A DNA stretch of 31,755 bases, from positions 1 through 31,755 of the forward strand of contig JASWJB010000415.1 of NCBI GenBank assembly GCA_032433595.1, in the 5' to 3' direction. The stretch is from Conoideocrella luteorostrata (Eukaryota > Ascomycota > Sordariomycetes > Hypocreales > Clavicipitaceae). A program made the position numbers and the translations under genes. Positions 19,363-29,884 of the stretch are shown here, in pieces (the first letter of the stretch is position 1; each line of letters begins with the position of its first letter). Under the pieces are notes generated by a model, which worked only from the letters and a program-made list of their open reading frames with translations, ran no database searches and had not been told where the DNA came from.

Positions 19363-20973
19363 ATGGAAGACATTTATCGCAACCTCAGCACGTTGGACTG
19401 CTGGGGCAGAGGCTGGGGCACCGAAAGGTCATATCAGGCCACGGAGCTCTGGCAGAACGACAAAACCGGCGTGGTGTCTGTCAAGAGCAAGAAAATTGAC
19501 CCGGTCAACGTGAATGGCTGGGTGGCCGAGGAGACGGCAGGAAGTGACGACGATGCACAAACTCTGATTTTGCGCCTGGTATGGTTAGATGTTGACGTGA
19601 GGGACAAGGTCATCAGGCAGTCGGAGGAAACAACCAAGTTTGTTGTCAACGCGTTTGGGTTGAAGCTGGCGTATGGCTACGCTCGGAGCTGTCTCGCCGG
19701 AGCTACCGAGCTGCCTCTGCAGACTCACGGCCAGGACGCGGACTTGCGGTCCTATTGCGTCTGCTACACGCCCAAGGTAGCTGCCGTTTGGTCGCAGAGG
19801 CAGCAGCGCAAAGACAAGACCGGCAACGGTCGGCCGCTGACGCAGGCCATCTTCTTCGTCCAGGAAGACGAGAAGAAGTCGCTCCAGATGATTCTGGAAG
19901 GGAAATGGAGCCCGGATGTCTACCGGAATGCCATCTTCCCGGCACTGCCTGTTGCATTTCTGCTCGGCGCGCAGATCGACGAGACGGTAGGGGCCATTAA
20001 GAACGATCTCCGGGCCGTAGAGAGGCGCACGGGCTATCACAACTTTGCCAGCCGACACGAGAGCCCGGCCAAGGAGGAGCTCGGCGAGCTGTCGGCCAAG
20101 ACGAGCGGCACGTCGGCCAAGCTCGCAAGCACGCTGCGAAAGTCGAAGACGCTGGAGAAGCTGCTCTCTTTCATGCAGAGGGTATTGGGAGAGGCGGCTG
20201 CCAAGTATCAGGAGCGGCTGCGAGACCTCAGTCCCGAGGAGCCGGCTTCGGACGACAGCCCCGAGGGCGACATTCGCGGCTGCTCGCTTTTGAAGAATCA
20301 CGTATCGGTCTTGCAGGAGAGGCAGGAGATGCAAGTCATGGACACGGATTATACTCTCAAGCGAGTGCAGGTCCAGATTGACGCGGTACGTAACTACGGC
20401 TCTGAATTCTTGATGCGCGCGCGCGAGGCGACTCCCTTATGTATATTTCCCAGAAGTGCTGACCCTTGCTACGTTCCATGTAACTAGCTCTTCAGCATCA
20501 TCCAGCAGCAAGACGCCATGCACAACCTCGAGCTCTCGAAATCCACCCACGAAATCGCCTACTTCAGCTACCGCGACTCCGCCTCCATGAAAACACTGGC
20601 CGTCGTAACCATGTTCTTCCTCCCCGGAAGCTTCGTATCCGCTCTGTTCTCAACCCAGTGCTTCGAGTGGGCCGGCGTGGATCTGCGGTCCGCGTCCATC
20701 GGCGTCAAGCCAACCCCCCAGTTCCGGCTGTACTGGGCCATCACGATACCGCTCACGCTCATGACATTCCTGCTGTACTTTTTGTGGCTGGGGTTCCAGA
20801 AATGGAATCGAGACAGGCTGTTCCACAGTGGTGACGACAGGAAGAATATGAAGCTCGAGAGGTCGTTGACGCCAAAGAGTATGGAGGAGGCGGAGGGCAG
20901 GATCTTGGCGAGGAGGAGAAGGGAGACTATGCTGGAGAAATCGAGCTCTGCCGCGGCTGGTCATACTTGGTGA
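19363..20973 (+). CDS. CorA-like two-TM membrane protein without GMN motif
   Basis: Two exons (19363-20385 and 20488-20973) with a 102-nt intron give 502 residues. A long soluble N-terminal domain (about 1-370) is mostly alpha/beta then helical. It is followed by two membrane helices near the C-terminus: MKTLAVVTMFFLPGSFVSAL (375-394) and LYWAITIPLTLMTFLLYFLW (422-441), then a basic tail with KSMEEAEGR. The helix before TM1 (QQQDAMHNLELSKSTHEI) and the PGSFVSALFS end of TM1 match fungal CorA-like / ZntB-like proteins. True CorA channels have GMN after TM1; here the position reads STQ, so Mg2+ transport should not be assumed. No domain beyond the CorA-like fold was recognised. Reading frame and splice sites are clean. 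The T15A13 palindrome lies 56 bp after the stop. Confidence 0.85.
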
Positions 20974-21685
20974 AAATTGGAGGCTAGCTCGACAGGAGGA
21001 GGTGGATGGTAGCGGTGCTTGTGTGGGATTTTTTTTTTTTTTTAAAAAAAAAAAAACATATATTAAACGGATTTCATTATAGCCGCTAATGTGTCGAAAT
21101 TGGGAGTTTCATGAACCAAGCGTAGCAGGCCTAACTGTGAGAGCGCAGTTGTACGTCCATCCATGTGTGACAAGCGAAATCATTTATTCACACTGTTGTT
21201 CGGCCAAGCCTACTCTGCGTGTTCCATGCTGAAGCTGGGAACTAGCGACTATCAAGAACAATAACAGTATGAAGGGGAAATAGGCAGCGCATTCGATCAT
21301 TCACTAGCAATTAAAAAAAAGTCCGGCCATGATAGCGTTATTTCAAGGCTGTTGGTTTTCCATCCCAACCATGACGCAACAGCCCCTCCAAGATCGTGAT
21401 CGCCCGTTGCCCATCTAGCGCCACATCCCCACTAGCACTTCGCTCGTTTTGCTGGCTCATACACTCCGTACACTCTCCACTTTCAACAACATCGCGTCAA
21501 GTCAGGCTTCAATAGCGGCTCCCTTTCGTTCCATGGCGGTAAAACTGCCGACTGTTCAACGCCATGGTCATCCCGGCCCAGGTATCATAAGCTGCCCTTT
21601 TTAATTGTTTTAATTTTCATTACTGCAGACCCTTTCTTTCTGCTCAAGATACACCACCGCACGGTACATCACCCACGCTGCCGTC
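20974..21685. other. Intergenic stretch between CorA-like gene and CCZ1
   Basis: No gene seen. It holds the T15A13 palindrome (21029-21056), CTCCGTA at 21464-21470, and the presumed CCZ1 promoter with a pyrimidine-rich leader before 21686. Confidence 0.55.
21029..21056. repeat. T15A13 homopolymer palindrome
   Basis: Fifteen T run directly into thirteen A, 56 bp after the CorA-like stop codon. It may be part of the transcript's 3' end or a slippage product. Confidence 0.85.
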
Positions 21686-24425
21686 ATGGCTTCTGCCGCT
21701 GGCGCGGCTTCCGGCGGCGCCGTAGTCCCAGCTCAGCTGGGCTTTCTTGCCATATTCAACCCCTGTCTCGGCAATACAGATGAGAACATTGACGATCAAA
21801 TCGTCTACTATGCGTCGGATACCACGCAGAGTGTGGGCAAGAAGAGAAGGCGCGCGCGAGGACGTCCTACCGAGGCCATTTCCCAAGAGGAGAGGAACGA
21901 GCGGCTACGGCAGATTGGTCTCGCGCAGGGCATGATCAACTTCAGTAAGGGTTTTGCTGATGGCGCATCGTTGGATGCGGTGGATACAGAGAAGAGTCGG
22001 ATTGTGGTTCATGAGATGGAGCCTGGATGGTGGATTCTCGCGGTACGTTTTCGTCCTCTTGAATACATAATGTGTATGTGTGTGAGTGAGTGAGTGAGTC
22101 AGTGGGTGGGCAGATGGGTGGGGAATGAGACAGAGGCAAGTCCATTTGATACTGACTTATTGGTTGGCACAGAGCATCAACTTTACGAAAGTGCCGCTTC
22201 CGCCGCGCTTACCTGTAAAATCTGCAGAGGAGCAAGAAGAAAAGTATGAATTTTCTAGCAGGGAGGTAAAGCCGGCTGCGCTGCTCTTGCGGGACCTCCT
22301 GCGCGCCCATAGCATATTCCTCATGCATCACGACACCTCGCTCAGTGCGCTCTTCGTGCGAAGCAAGCGCACCAAATTTATCGCGGTGCTCGCCCGCTAC
22401 TGGGACTTGTTTTTATCCACGTGGAATGTGATGCTCCATGGGAATCCTGTGCGTAACATATTCGGCGGCATCAACATAGCTGCCTCGGGAGAGCTGGGCG
22501 TGGGCGTGGGCGAGGAGGAGCGTGGGAGCGGCGAGCGCGAGGTGCTGGAGGGCCTGGTTGGCAGGATAGAAGGGCTGGTCGACCTGGTTGTCTCAAAGTT
22601 TGGCACTGAAGAAGGCACGGACGATACCAAGACCGGATATAGAGACAGAGATGGGGATGGTAAGCTGGAGCCGCGGTGGTTGGGGACTGGGGAGGAGCCA
22701 GCTGCTGAGGATGGCGCCATCTTTTTGGGCGTTGGCGCGCTGAGCAGGAAGTCGGTGAGGGATGTGACGCATTGGATGGAGGATCTATATCAATGGGGAG
22801 ATCATGCGTACGGCGTCATCGAAAGCCCGACGTCGACGAGGAGAGCCCGTGGGAAACAAGCCAACAAATCTGTTGATGAGACGGCCAAGCAGGGTAAGAC
22901 CGCGCAGGCACAGGCAGAGCCGCAGCCGCAGCCGCAGTCGCAGTCGCCCGTTAAGTCGAGCAAGGATGACGACAAAGCAAGGCCGTTGAGTCAGAAACCA
23001 GTTGAAACTGAGCAGTCTCACATTCCACAGCAGGAATATCAAAAGCTTGATCAGCCACAGCAGCAACCAGACGCTGCTCATACCAAAAACGCGGATATTC
23101 CCGACACGTCGGCGCCAGCAACAGAAACACCAAATGCCTCAGAAACACCAAAAGGACGAGGACAGGAACCACCACAGTCACGGCCAGAGCCAGAGCCAGA
23201 ACCTGAACCAGAGAGAAACGAAGACGGCAAATTCGACAAGATGCTCAACTATATGAAGCTGGGCTACGGCTCGTACTGGACCATCCCGGGCACTACCTCT
23301 CACGCAACCACCAATCCCCCGTCCGAATCCACAACCCCAACCACGAAAGCATCCGCGCCTTCCTCGAAGCCTCATCCTCGCCGGCCCAAACTCCCTCAGC
23401 GCATCTCCTCCGAAACCCACGGCCACTACCTCATCGGGTTGAAAGGCTCCATCGAGGACGAGCAGGCGCCGAGCGGCCTCTCCGACTCATCGTCCTCAGA
23501 AGTCAACTCTCGCACCCTCCTCCGCACCATCAACGTCGAGCTTGAAGACAAGCCCTCCACTCGCCCGGACACCACTATCGTGCGAGACTTTGAACATCCC
23601 GGCAGTGTGCTCACGCAGTCCCAAATCGTGGGGAACATGCTCCCTGGGTACAACTCCCATGACTTGAACAAGTCCGAGAAGCTACGGGTGGTGGTCTACG
23701 TCAACCGTCCCTTTGTATTCACGTTTCTGTTCCAGCTACGCACCGACTCCCTGGCATGGGACGTACTCTACCGGTCACTGCACTACCAGCTCGCACCGCT
23801 GAAGAAACCCCTCCTGGCGAGTATGAATTTCCGCCCGGAGATTGGCGTCAACGGTGGTGACGGTGGCGGTGGCGGCTCCTCATCATCACCACCATCATCG
23901 TCCTCGATATACAACCTTATTTGGGATCCACCCCTACTGACCGTTCATTCAACCATACCAAATATCCCAGAGACGTCCAGCTCCGAGATGTGGTCTCGCA
24001 CCGACGCGGTGAACACGCACTTGCACCTGCTTAATATTCATGGTGTCACGCGGTCCAAGGATGCGGACTTGGAGAGGACTCACAAGACCAATCGGGGGTG
24101 GTGGATCGTTTGGACACGTATCTTGGAGAAGGCGGCGGCGGCTGCCGCGCAGCAAGAAGACGGCGATCATTCTACCTCGTCGCCTCCGTCGGACGGGGCC
24201 AGCACGTCCGGCAGTGCGCAGGAGGAGAAGAACGATGAACAACAGCAGCAAAGGGTGATCAGTAAGGAAATCTTCTTGGTGAGGCGGGCCAGCGACCATG
24301 CTGGGTTTAGAGGCATATCGACGGGGGATGGGGTCCGCGGCGGTGCAGACGGAGCCAGTAAGCTGGTCCAGGGGATCGGGGTTGATACAAGGAGATACGT
24401 AGAGGAGCTGTTGAGCTTCTTGTGA
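21686..24425 (+). CDS. CCZ1: Vacuolar fusion protein CCZ1 (Mon1-Ccz1 Rab7/Ypt7 GEF subunit)
   Basis: Exons 21686-22042 and 22173-24425 (130-nt intron) encode 869 residues. Ccz1 pairs with Mon1 as the exchange factor that activates Ypt7/Rab7 for endosome-vacuole and autophagosome fusion. The N-terminal longin domain is clear: QLGFLAIFNPCLGNTDENID (17-36) with DDQIVYYAS, then EERNERLRQIGLAQGM and EPGWWILA, ending the exon. The middle is low-complexity: a Gln/Pro run from CAG-CCG repeats (22917-22946) and Glu/Pro dipeptides (about 23180-23215). The C-terminal part carries TINVELEDKPS, VVVYVNRPFVFTFLFQLRTD, a Gly-run, and VNTHLHLLNIHGVTRSKDAD with the final KEIFLVRRASDHAGF, fitting the later longin domains. 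Length is in the range of filamentous-fungal CCZ1. The intron contains a GTGA repeat (about 22081-22098). Confidence 0.9.
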
Positions 24426-25168
24426 TACGTGTACCACTGGACCAGCGGGGTGGATAGTAGGAGCTGAAAGACAAGGTTCCAATTCACAAGCACAGAAAAC
24501 GAAGCAAGCATAACACCGCGTCATTAAGTGCTTGCATCTCATTATCATGCACGGTGAGCGAATCAGGAAGACTAGGCGCCGCAAGCGTTGGTGGGGTCGG
24601 TTGCACGACATGCTTCTTAGAGTAGATATGCGTGGCTCAGCATTAAAACTGACGTTCAAATGAAGCTAATCGCAATCGTTTAAACATGAGTGGTTCTGAT
24701 CAATAGCCCTTTCGGCTTTTCTAAATTTTCCTTCTATTGGCGTCTCGCTGACCGATACGCCACATATATATAGCTCGTTCCAATGCATTGCGGCAGTAAA
24801 GTCCAATTGTAGAACGTCATGTCTTCAATATATTTACAGAGAATAATAAACAGGCAACCCTTTTAAAATATCCTTGTCCACGCATTGCGTTGGTTGGGAA
24901 GGACATAGAAGTCCATCGGGCCCTGTCTGCTGGAATATCCTATGTTTATTCTTTTGTATACCCTTGCCTATATCCCATTTCCATTCAGCGCCGCATATTC
25001 ATGCAAAGATGAAGAGAAATTCAAGCCCAAAATTCATAAAGGTCATCATGCTAGGCATGTTGGTAAATGCATGCCGCACCTAGCGTTGTGCGGGTCAGAG
25101 ATAAGCCACGCCGTGCGCAGCAACAAGCAACAGCCATCTATTACCGCATCTTGGGACGCCAGAGCAGC
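24426..25168. other. Convergent 3' intergenic region
   Basis: Lies between the stops of CCZ1 and the barrel protein. No gene or structured repeat was recognised; it probably holds both 3' untranslated regions. Confidence 0.55.
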
Positions 25169-26077
25169 TTAGTTGTAAGACCAGCTAACAGGCATGCGGC
25201 CAGAGCCGAGGTCGCCGTAGAGCTCCTTGTAAACCTTCTCACTGACATCAATGTCACCCGCCTTGCATCCCATACACTTGTCCCTGACGGTGGCAGTGGT
25301 AGACTTGCCATTGGCGAAGATGGAGATTTTCTTGCCACACTTGGGGTTGCCATTGGACTGAGTGCCCATATCGAGATGGGACAAAGCAACAATGTTCGCG
25401 CTGTTGTCCTTGCCAGAATCATCCTCGCCGCAAGCACCCATGCCGACCGCGTAGTAGGTGAGATCACCCTTGTGGTCGCCGGAGCCAGAGCCAGAGCCAG
25501 AGCCAGAGCCGCCGCTGCCGCTGCCGCTGCCACTGCTAGGGGCAGGTGGAGGAGGAGGCGGAGGAGCAGCAACAGACGGAGGTGGTGGTGGAGGAGCAGC
25601 GACAGATGGAGGTGGTGGAGGAGGGGGAGCGGCAGTGGTAGTCTTAGGCTTGGGTGGAGGAGGGGGAGGAGGGGCAACCTGGACAGAGCTGGTCGTTGCA
25701 GCTGGGGGAGGAGGAGGAGGAGCAACATTTACGGAAGACGAAGTAGTGGGAGCCGGAGGAGGGGGAGGAGGAGCCGCCTTGGACGTATCCTTCTGAACCA
25801 CAACCGAGGGAGACTCGAAGAAGTTGCCGGGAGGCTTGGACGACGTGGTGGCGGCAGCTGGCTGGCCGGAACTGACCCAGAGAGTAGTGGTGGCATCAAT
25901 AACCTTGGTGACATACTCAGTCTCGGTCACCCACACAACCTCAGTGGCAATATCGCGAGGAGCGACATTTCGAGGCACAACATCACGAAGAACATGTAGA
26001 TGCTTGTGGTTTCCGTGATGAGGCTGGGCAGCGACCACAGCGACAAAAGCGGCAGAAGCGAAAGTCGAGTACTTCAT
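25169..26077 (-). CDS. Secreted double-psi beta-barrel (RlpA/expansin-like, Asp f 7-type) protein
   Basis: An intronless frame of 302 residues. The start [19 protein letters not shown] is preferred over an upstream in-frame ATG (26107) because it opens directly with a signal peptide. After a short region ([16 protein letters not shown]), residues about 90-200 form a linker of PPPPPP blocks separated by SVAA/TTSS, then a Gly-Ser run from a tandem GAGCCA repeat (25486-25515 on the plus strand). The last 99 residues (204-302) are a double-psi beta-barrel: [40 protein letters not shown] with paired cysteines and the conserved Asp, as in barwin/expansin-like fungal wall proteins. The family binds or loosens wall polysaccharides; catalytic activity is not established for it. 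The long repeat linker is prone to length change. Confidence 0.88.
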   Translation of the reverse strand: MKYSTFASAAFVAVVAAQPHHGNHKHLHVLRDVVPRNVAPRDIATEVVWVTETEYVTKVIDATTTLWVSSGQPAAATTSSKPPGNFFESPSVVVQKDTSKAAPPPPPPAPTTSSSVNVAPPPPPPAATTSSVQVAPPPPPPPKPKTTTAAPPPPPPPSVAAPPPPPPSVAAPPPPPPPAPSSGSGSGSGGSGSGSGSGSGDHKGDLTYYAVGMGACGEDDSGKDNSANIVALSHLDMGTQSNGNPKCGKKISIFANGKSTTATVRDKCMGCKAGDIDVSEKVYKELYGDLGSGRMPVSWSYN

Positions 26078-26475
26078 AGTGAATATTATAGCAGATGTGT
26101 TTTGCAAAATAAAAATTGCTATTCAATTCGTGTGTGCGATGCGCAAAAAGGGTCCAAGTATGGCCGTTGTTTTGGAACAAGTAGTTTGAAGGAATGGTCA
26201 ACTGGAGTTGATTGGTCAGTTGTTTATTGTCGTGCTCGGGATCAGCAGTGTGGTCGGACTGGTCCTAGTTGATAATGCCGAAGCGAAGGAGTGAAAGCGA
26301 GGGAATCCTGCCCGTTATGAATTCAAACAACTGGCGACCTCTGGTCGTAAAATGAAGGAAAGTGTGATGAGTACGGGAAAAGAAGAGGGAGAGGAGCGTT
26401 GAGGAATGGGGGACAAGGAGATAGAAAAGCAAGAAGCGGCTAGAGGAGCGGGAGGGCTTCCAAAGGCACGGAGAG

Positions 26476-26497
26476 CGGAGTACGGAGTACGGAGTAC
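26476..26497. repeat. Triple CGGAGTA tandem motif
   Basis: Three CGGAGTA units in direct order with 7-bp period, about 400 bp upstream of the barrel-protein start. Confidence 0.8.
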
Positions 26498-27005
26498 CCA
26501 GTACGTGGACGTGACAGCGGGCTTGCGCGGTTTACCAGGGGAGCTGCAGGTACCCCTTTAGTCGTAGTAAAGTGGAGCAACCGGGAACAACACCAGGCGC
26601 CAGGAGGCCATGGTCGCTGGCATAGGGGCAAACTGACATAGTGTGGCTTTCATGGCGGAAGCAATGGGTCATCGAAATGGAGCACGCCGATGGAACAAAC
26701 CGTAGGGGAGGGAGGGAAACATCCACAAGAAAGTGCCACGTTGGGGCTCCGAGCTGAATACGTGTGCATGGTACCTTTTGCTGTTCTAGTACGCTGTAAC
26801 TACAATAGCGCTATGGAGTACTCCGTGCAATACGGTACAATAAAGCGCAGAGTGCGGGCAACTTATCCAATGAAATGAACTTGGTTCCTTTTGTTCAGAC
26901 TCCTCTCGCAACCCTTCCAATATCGAGGCGTTAAAAAAAGGCGCACAGAGTCATGGATCCCCGCTGGCCATGTGCCCGGTCAACCTGGCTTGGTTCCGCA
27001 GGTAG

Positions 27006-27029
27006 TACGGAGTACGGAGTATGGAGTAC
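27006..27029. repeat. Triple TACGGAG/TATGGAG tandem motif
   Basis: Three units of 7 bp; the third carries one C-to-T change. Confidence 0.8.
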
Positions 27030-27399
27030 AGCATTGTGAAATTGAAAAATAAAAAAGCTTATTGTGTTTCTGACTGGCCGGCTAGGCAGCCGGAACCCAC
27101 TTTCACCAAGAGGTGGCATCAACATCTTGATGGTTTATTGGCCAAATCAATATCCACAGGAGTAGTTAGCGTCGCAGGACCCGCAACAGCGCTCGGTCTG
27201 CTCAGGTACCCGACCAGTGGCGCTTTGCTCGTACCTGAGGGCCGGTTGTAAAGCAGCCTACGAAATTCCCGCGCTGTCTGTTCCGCGGCCATGAGTGACT
27301 TTGTTGGGAGCAAAAGCCATTACACCCTGCGCAAGAGTTTTCTCTCGGCCGATGCTGCCCCCCAAGCCTCTCTGGTGCTCTGATCATTGTCACGGGCAG

Positions 27400-27423
27400 G
27401 GTCAAGGTCAAGGTCAAGGTCAC
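27400..27423. repeat. AGGTCA-type hexamer repeat
   Basis: GGTCAA is repeated three times, followed by GGTCA, in non-coding DNA. Confidence 0.8.
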
Positions 27424-28557
27424 GAATATCGTTCGTTTAGCATTGTACTCCTACGGATTATCGTGTGGCGTCCTCTGCGGTACGCAGGACATGTTGTGAA
27501 AGAACCCACCCCCCTTCATCGCCCAATCGCGCGTTCCGCTGGGTCTTGACCGATGGAACGGTTCTGTCGCGCTGATGGGGAATAATAACAGCACCACGGC
27601 TTCTCCACGATTGATGGAACTTAATCGCATACTCGGCACATGAGCACGGCTCCGGTCTGTCTGAATATGATTGCCAAACTATTGTCCCGGCGATACAGAG
27701 TACCAGGCCATGTGCGGACTACTCCGTAGCCAAGTAAGGAATTGGCTTTCACAGAATATTACCTGGAGAGTCCCTTGCGGTAGTGCGAAAGGCTGTGCGC
27801 ACTGCCTCGGCCCTGCCGGGTTGGCTATCGATGCAATGTTGGGCTGCGGAGTACTGGTGTTGGCGCTACCGAAGTTGCATTCCATCTGGTCTCCCCCTCG
27901 CACTGTTTCCCGGGACACATGTCAAAGAAGGGAGCTTCCCGCCACGGTCGGGATGAACGATCAACTAAGTTTGCCGATTAAATTCGAACTCAAAATCCAG
28001 CATTCGTCTGCAGCTACTGCTACTACTGATCAGTGATGAGCGGAATGAACCGTATAGTTCCTGTGGGCACTGCATTGGTTATTCCATCGGCTCGATATCA
28101 GACGAAGCAAGCGCGAACATGAATACGGAACAGTTAATTGGCCTCACGTGTCGCTATACTGCATAGCACAGCGTACGTGCTGTATAACAGCTACTTTTGC
28201 ATAGAGTACGATGACTCCTCAAACTTGGTCGATCTTGTTCTTGGGTCTGGCGAAACGGGCATCTCCGTTGAGAGTCGGAAAGCTTTGCATTACTGTAAAA
28301 TATAGCTAATTCCGTCTCGCACTGAACGCCGTGCAGTACTGAATAATACTGCGTCGAATTAACAAATTAATTCAACTAGACCTCTTCTTACTATTCTGCA
28401 GTGTCCGCCGGCTAGTAGCAATTGCGGGAAAGAAATGACACCAATTGGCCCAAGACTCGTAGCTGTCATCTTCTGTGCGCGTGGAGACATGGCGGTGTAG
28501 CTTCTATTGACTTTGGCGCTGTGCGATAGATGACTTTGCTGTGTTGTGGCTACACTG

Positions 28558-28578
28558 TACTCCGTAATTGCTCCGTAC
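28558..28578. repeat. Paired CTCCGTA motifs
   Basis: TACTCCGTA at 28558-28566 and CTCCGTAC at 28571-28578, about 200 bp beyond the stop of the methyltransferase gene. Confidence 0.75.
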
Positions 28579-28782
28579 ACGTAGCTCGACTCGAAGATCG
28601 CCTCGGTGTTGCATCTCCTCTATACGCGGAGCCGGCGCCCAATGTAAGTATGTGATGGACGAAGGCGCCAACGAGCACAATGTGCATGGTTATTGCGTAC
28701 TGTGTGTATCTCACCACATCCGTTACCGTTGACGCTCGAGTCATAATCCTTCAAATCCCCTGCAGCAGATGAAGTGCTTACG

Positions 28783-29884
28783 TTAGCTGCAGCTGCTCGG
28801 CTTCCTACTGCCTGCTTTGCTTCGAAAAGAAAAGAGAAATAGAGCCTGGCGTTGAAACACTGGCCGATCTTCGTCGAAAACCTCCTCAACAAGAAAGGCC
28901 TTCTTGGCCATTTTGACAAACTGCATATCGGCTCTTCTGCGCTTCTTGAAGCAAAAATACACAACTGCGTCGTCGTTCAATGTGAGCAAGTCCTTGAGCG
29001 TTTGCAAGAGGAGAGGGAAAGCAGGTTCAAAGTAAACACACTCGGCCGCAAGGATGACATTTGGCCTTTGGACCACGACGGCTTCAGGTAGATTTTCGCC
29101 CCTGCAGCACGACAGAATACAGGGTTAGCCGACGATGCACCAAAATGATACAGGACGGAGGTATGGTAGCATACCAGTTCAGTATCAACGCTTTGGCTCT
29201 TCCCTCGACTTTGTTGAGGCGGATATTCGTGTCCATGAGCTCGAACATCTCCTGCTGGTCGGTCACCAGCAGCCTGTTGTCGCTGCCACATCCAAGCGCC
29301 ACAGCCAGCCCGACAAGCCCGCCACCGGCACCAAGCTCTAGTCTGCACAGCCAAGGGTTTTGTGTCAGTATTTTTTTTTTTCCTTTTTTCTGGTGTCTCA
29401 TCTTTTCCCGCAAGACAAGCCGCATTGTAGAAAGCCTTTCTCGGCACACGGAGTACTCCGCGCGCCCGTGTCGCGATTGTACTTCGTGAAGAACAGGATA
29501 TGCTGAAGGCTTGCTACCACAGATTCTCCACGTGCATGTTAAAGCATGTAGAACACGAACTGTATGCGGAATGCCGTACAATGGCAAAGTTTGTGGCATC
29601 TCGCCAGTCCAACATCGAAGCATCACGCATTAGCAGACTCACATTCTTGCATTTCGCATTTCCTCTCTATGGTAGCGCAGAATGTGCTTTCCCAGTACTA
29701 ATCCAGCCGGCCAGGTTTGACCGCCGCAGCCAGTCCTCACGTCCTCGTGATACTCCAGGGGTACGCTGAGCTGCCCGTCAAAGTCGATGCGTGCGTTTCC
29801 CGCTTGCTTCAGGTCTGGCAGAGGTGTTAAATCCTCACTGACCGCTACTGGATCAAGTGGCGGGGATGGCGACCGTTCAATCAT
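28783..29884 (-). CDS. EFM6: EFM6-like protein-lysine N-methyltransferase
   Basis: Three exons on the minus strand: 29884-29643, 29342-29175, 29101-28783, with introns of 300 and 73 nt (GTGAGT..CAG, GTATGC..CAG). They join without a phase conflict to 242 residues. The ATG at 29882-29884 is the first in frame; the open frame extends four codons upstream only from a TTG. The fold is the METTL21-like (Methyltransf_16) family. LPLEYHEDV-type N-terminus with GGQTWPAGLVLGKHI (about 50-65), SAM-binding motif I ILELGAGGGLVGLAVALG (81-98), LLVTDQQEMFELMDTNI with the acidic ribose-binding residue, then ILAAECVYFEPAFPLL (153-168), which is the EFM6-type version of the DxxY motif. Yeast Efm6 methylates elongation factor eEF1A; this function is carried over by family. 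Intron 1 is unusually long and holds a poly-A run (minus strand) and a CGGAGTACTCCG palindrome. Confidence 0.85.
29449..29460. repeat. CGGAGTACTCCG palindrome in EFM6 intron 1
   Basis: A perfect 12-bp palindrome identical to 18201-18212. It is the only copy of the motif inside an intact gene, and it is in an intron. Confidence 0.8.

Larger units (their letters stand above)
26078..28782. other. 2.7-kb gene-poor intergenic stretch
   Basis: No gene can be supported; the small open frames (for example 27671-28036) match nothing known. Contents: motif clusters at 26476-26497, 26814-26826, 27006-27029, 27722-27728 and 28558-28578, and an AGGTCA hexamer repeat at 27400-27423. The left end is the barrel gene promoter; the right end is the 3' flank of the methyltransferase gene. 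Confidence 0.5.

Noticed and set aside
19585..20334. 249-codon minus-strand open frame under the CorA-like gene
   Set aside because: The Leu/Arg-rich composition is the typical complement of a GC-rich coding exon, and the plus strand has a clean spliced gene.
27671..28036. 121-codon plus-strand open frame in the gene-poor stretch
   Set aside because: No family recognised and no codon or splice support; an open frame of similar size lies on the other strand.
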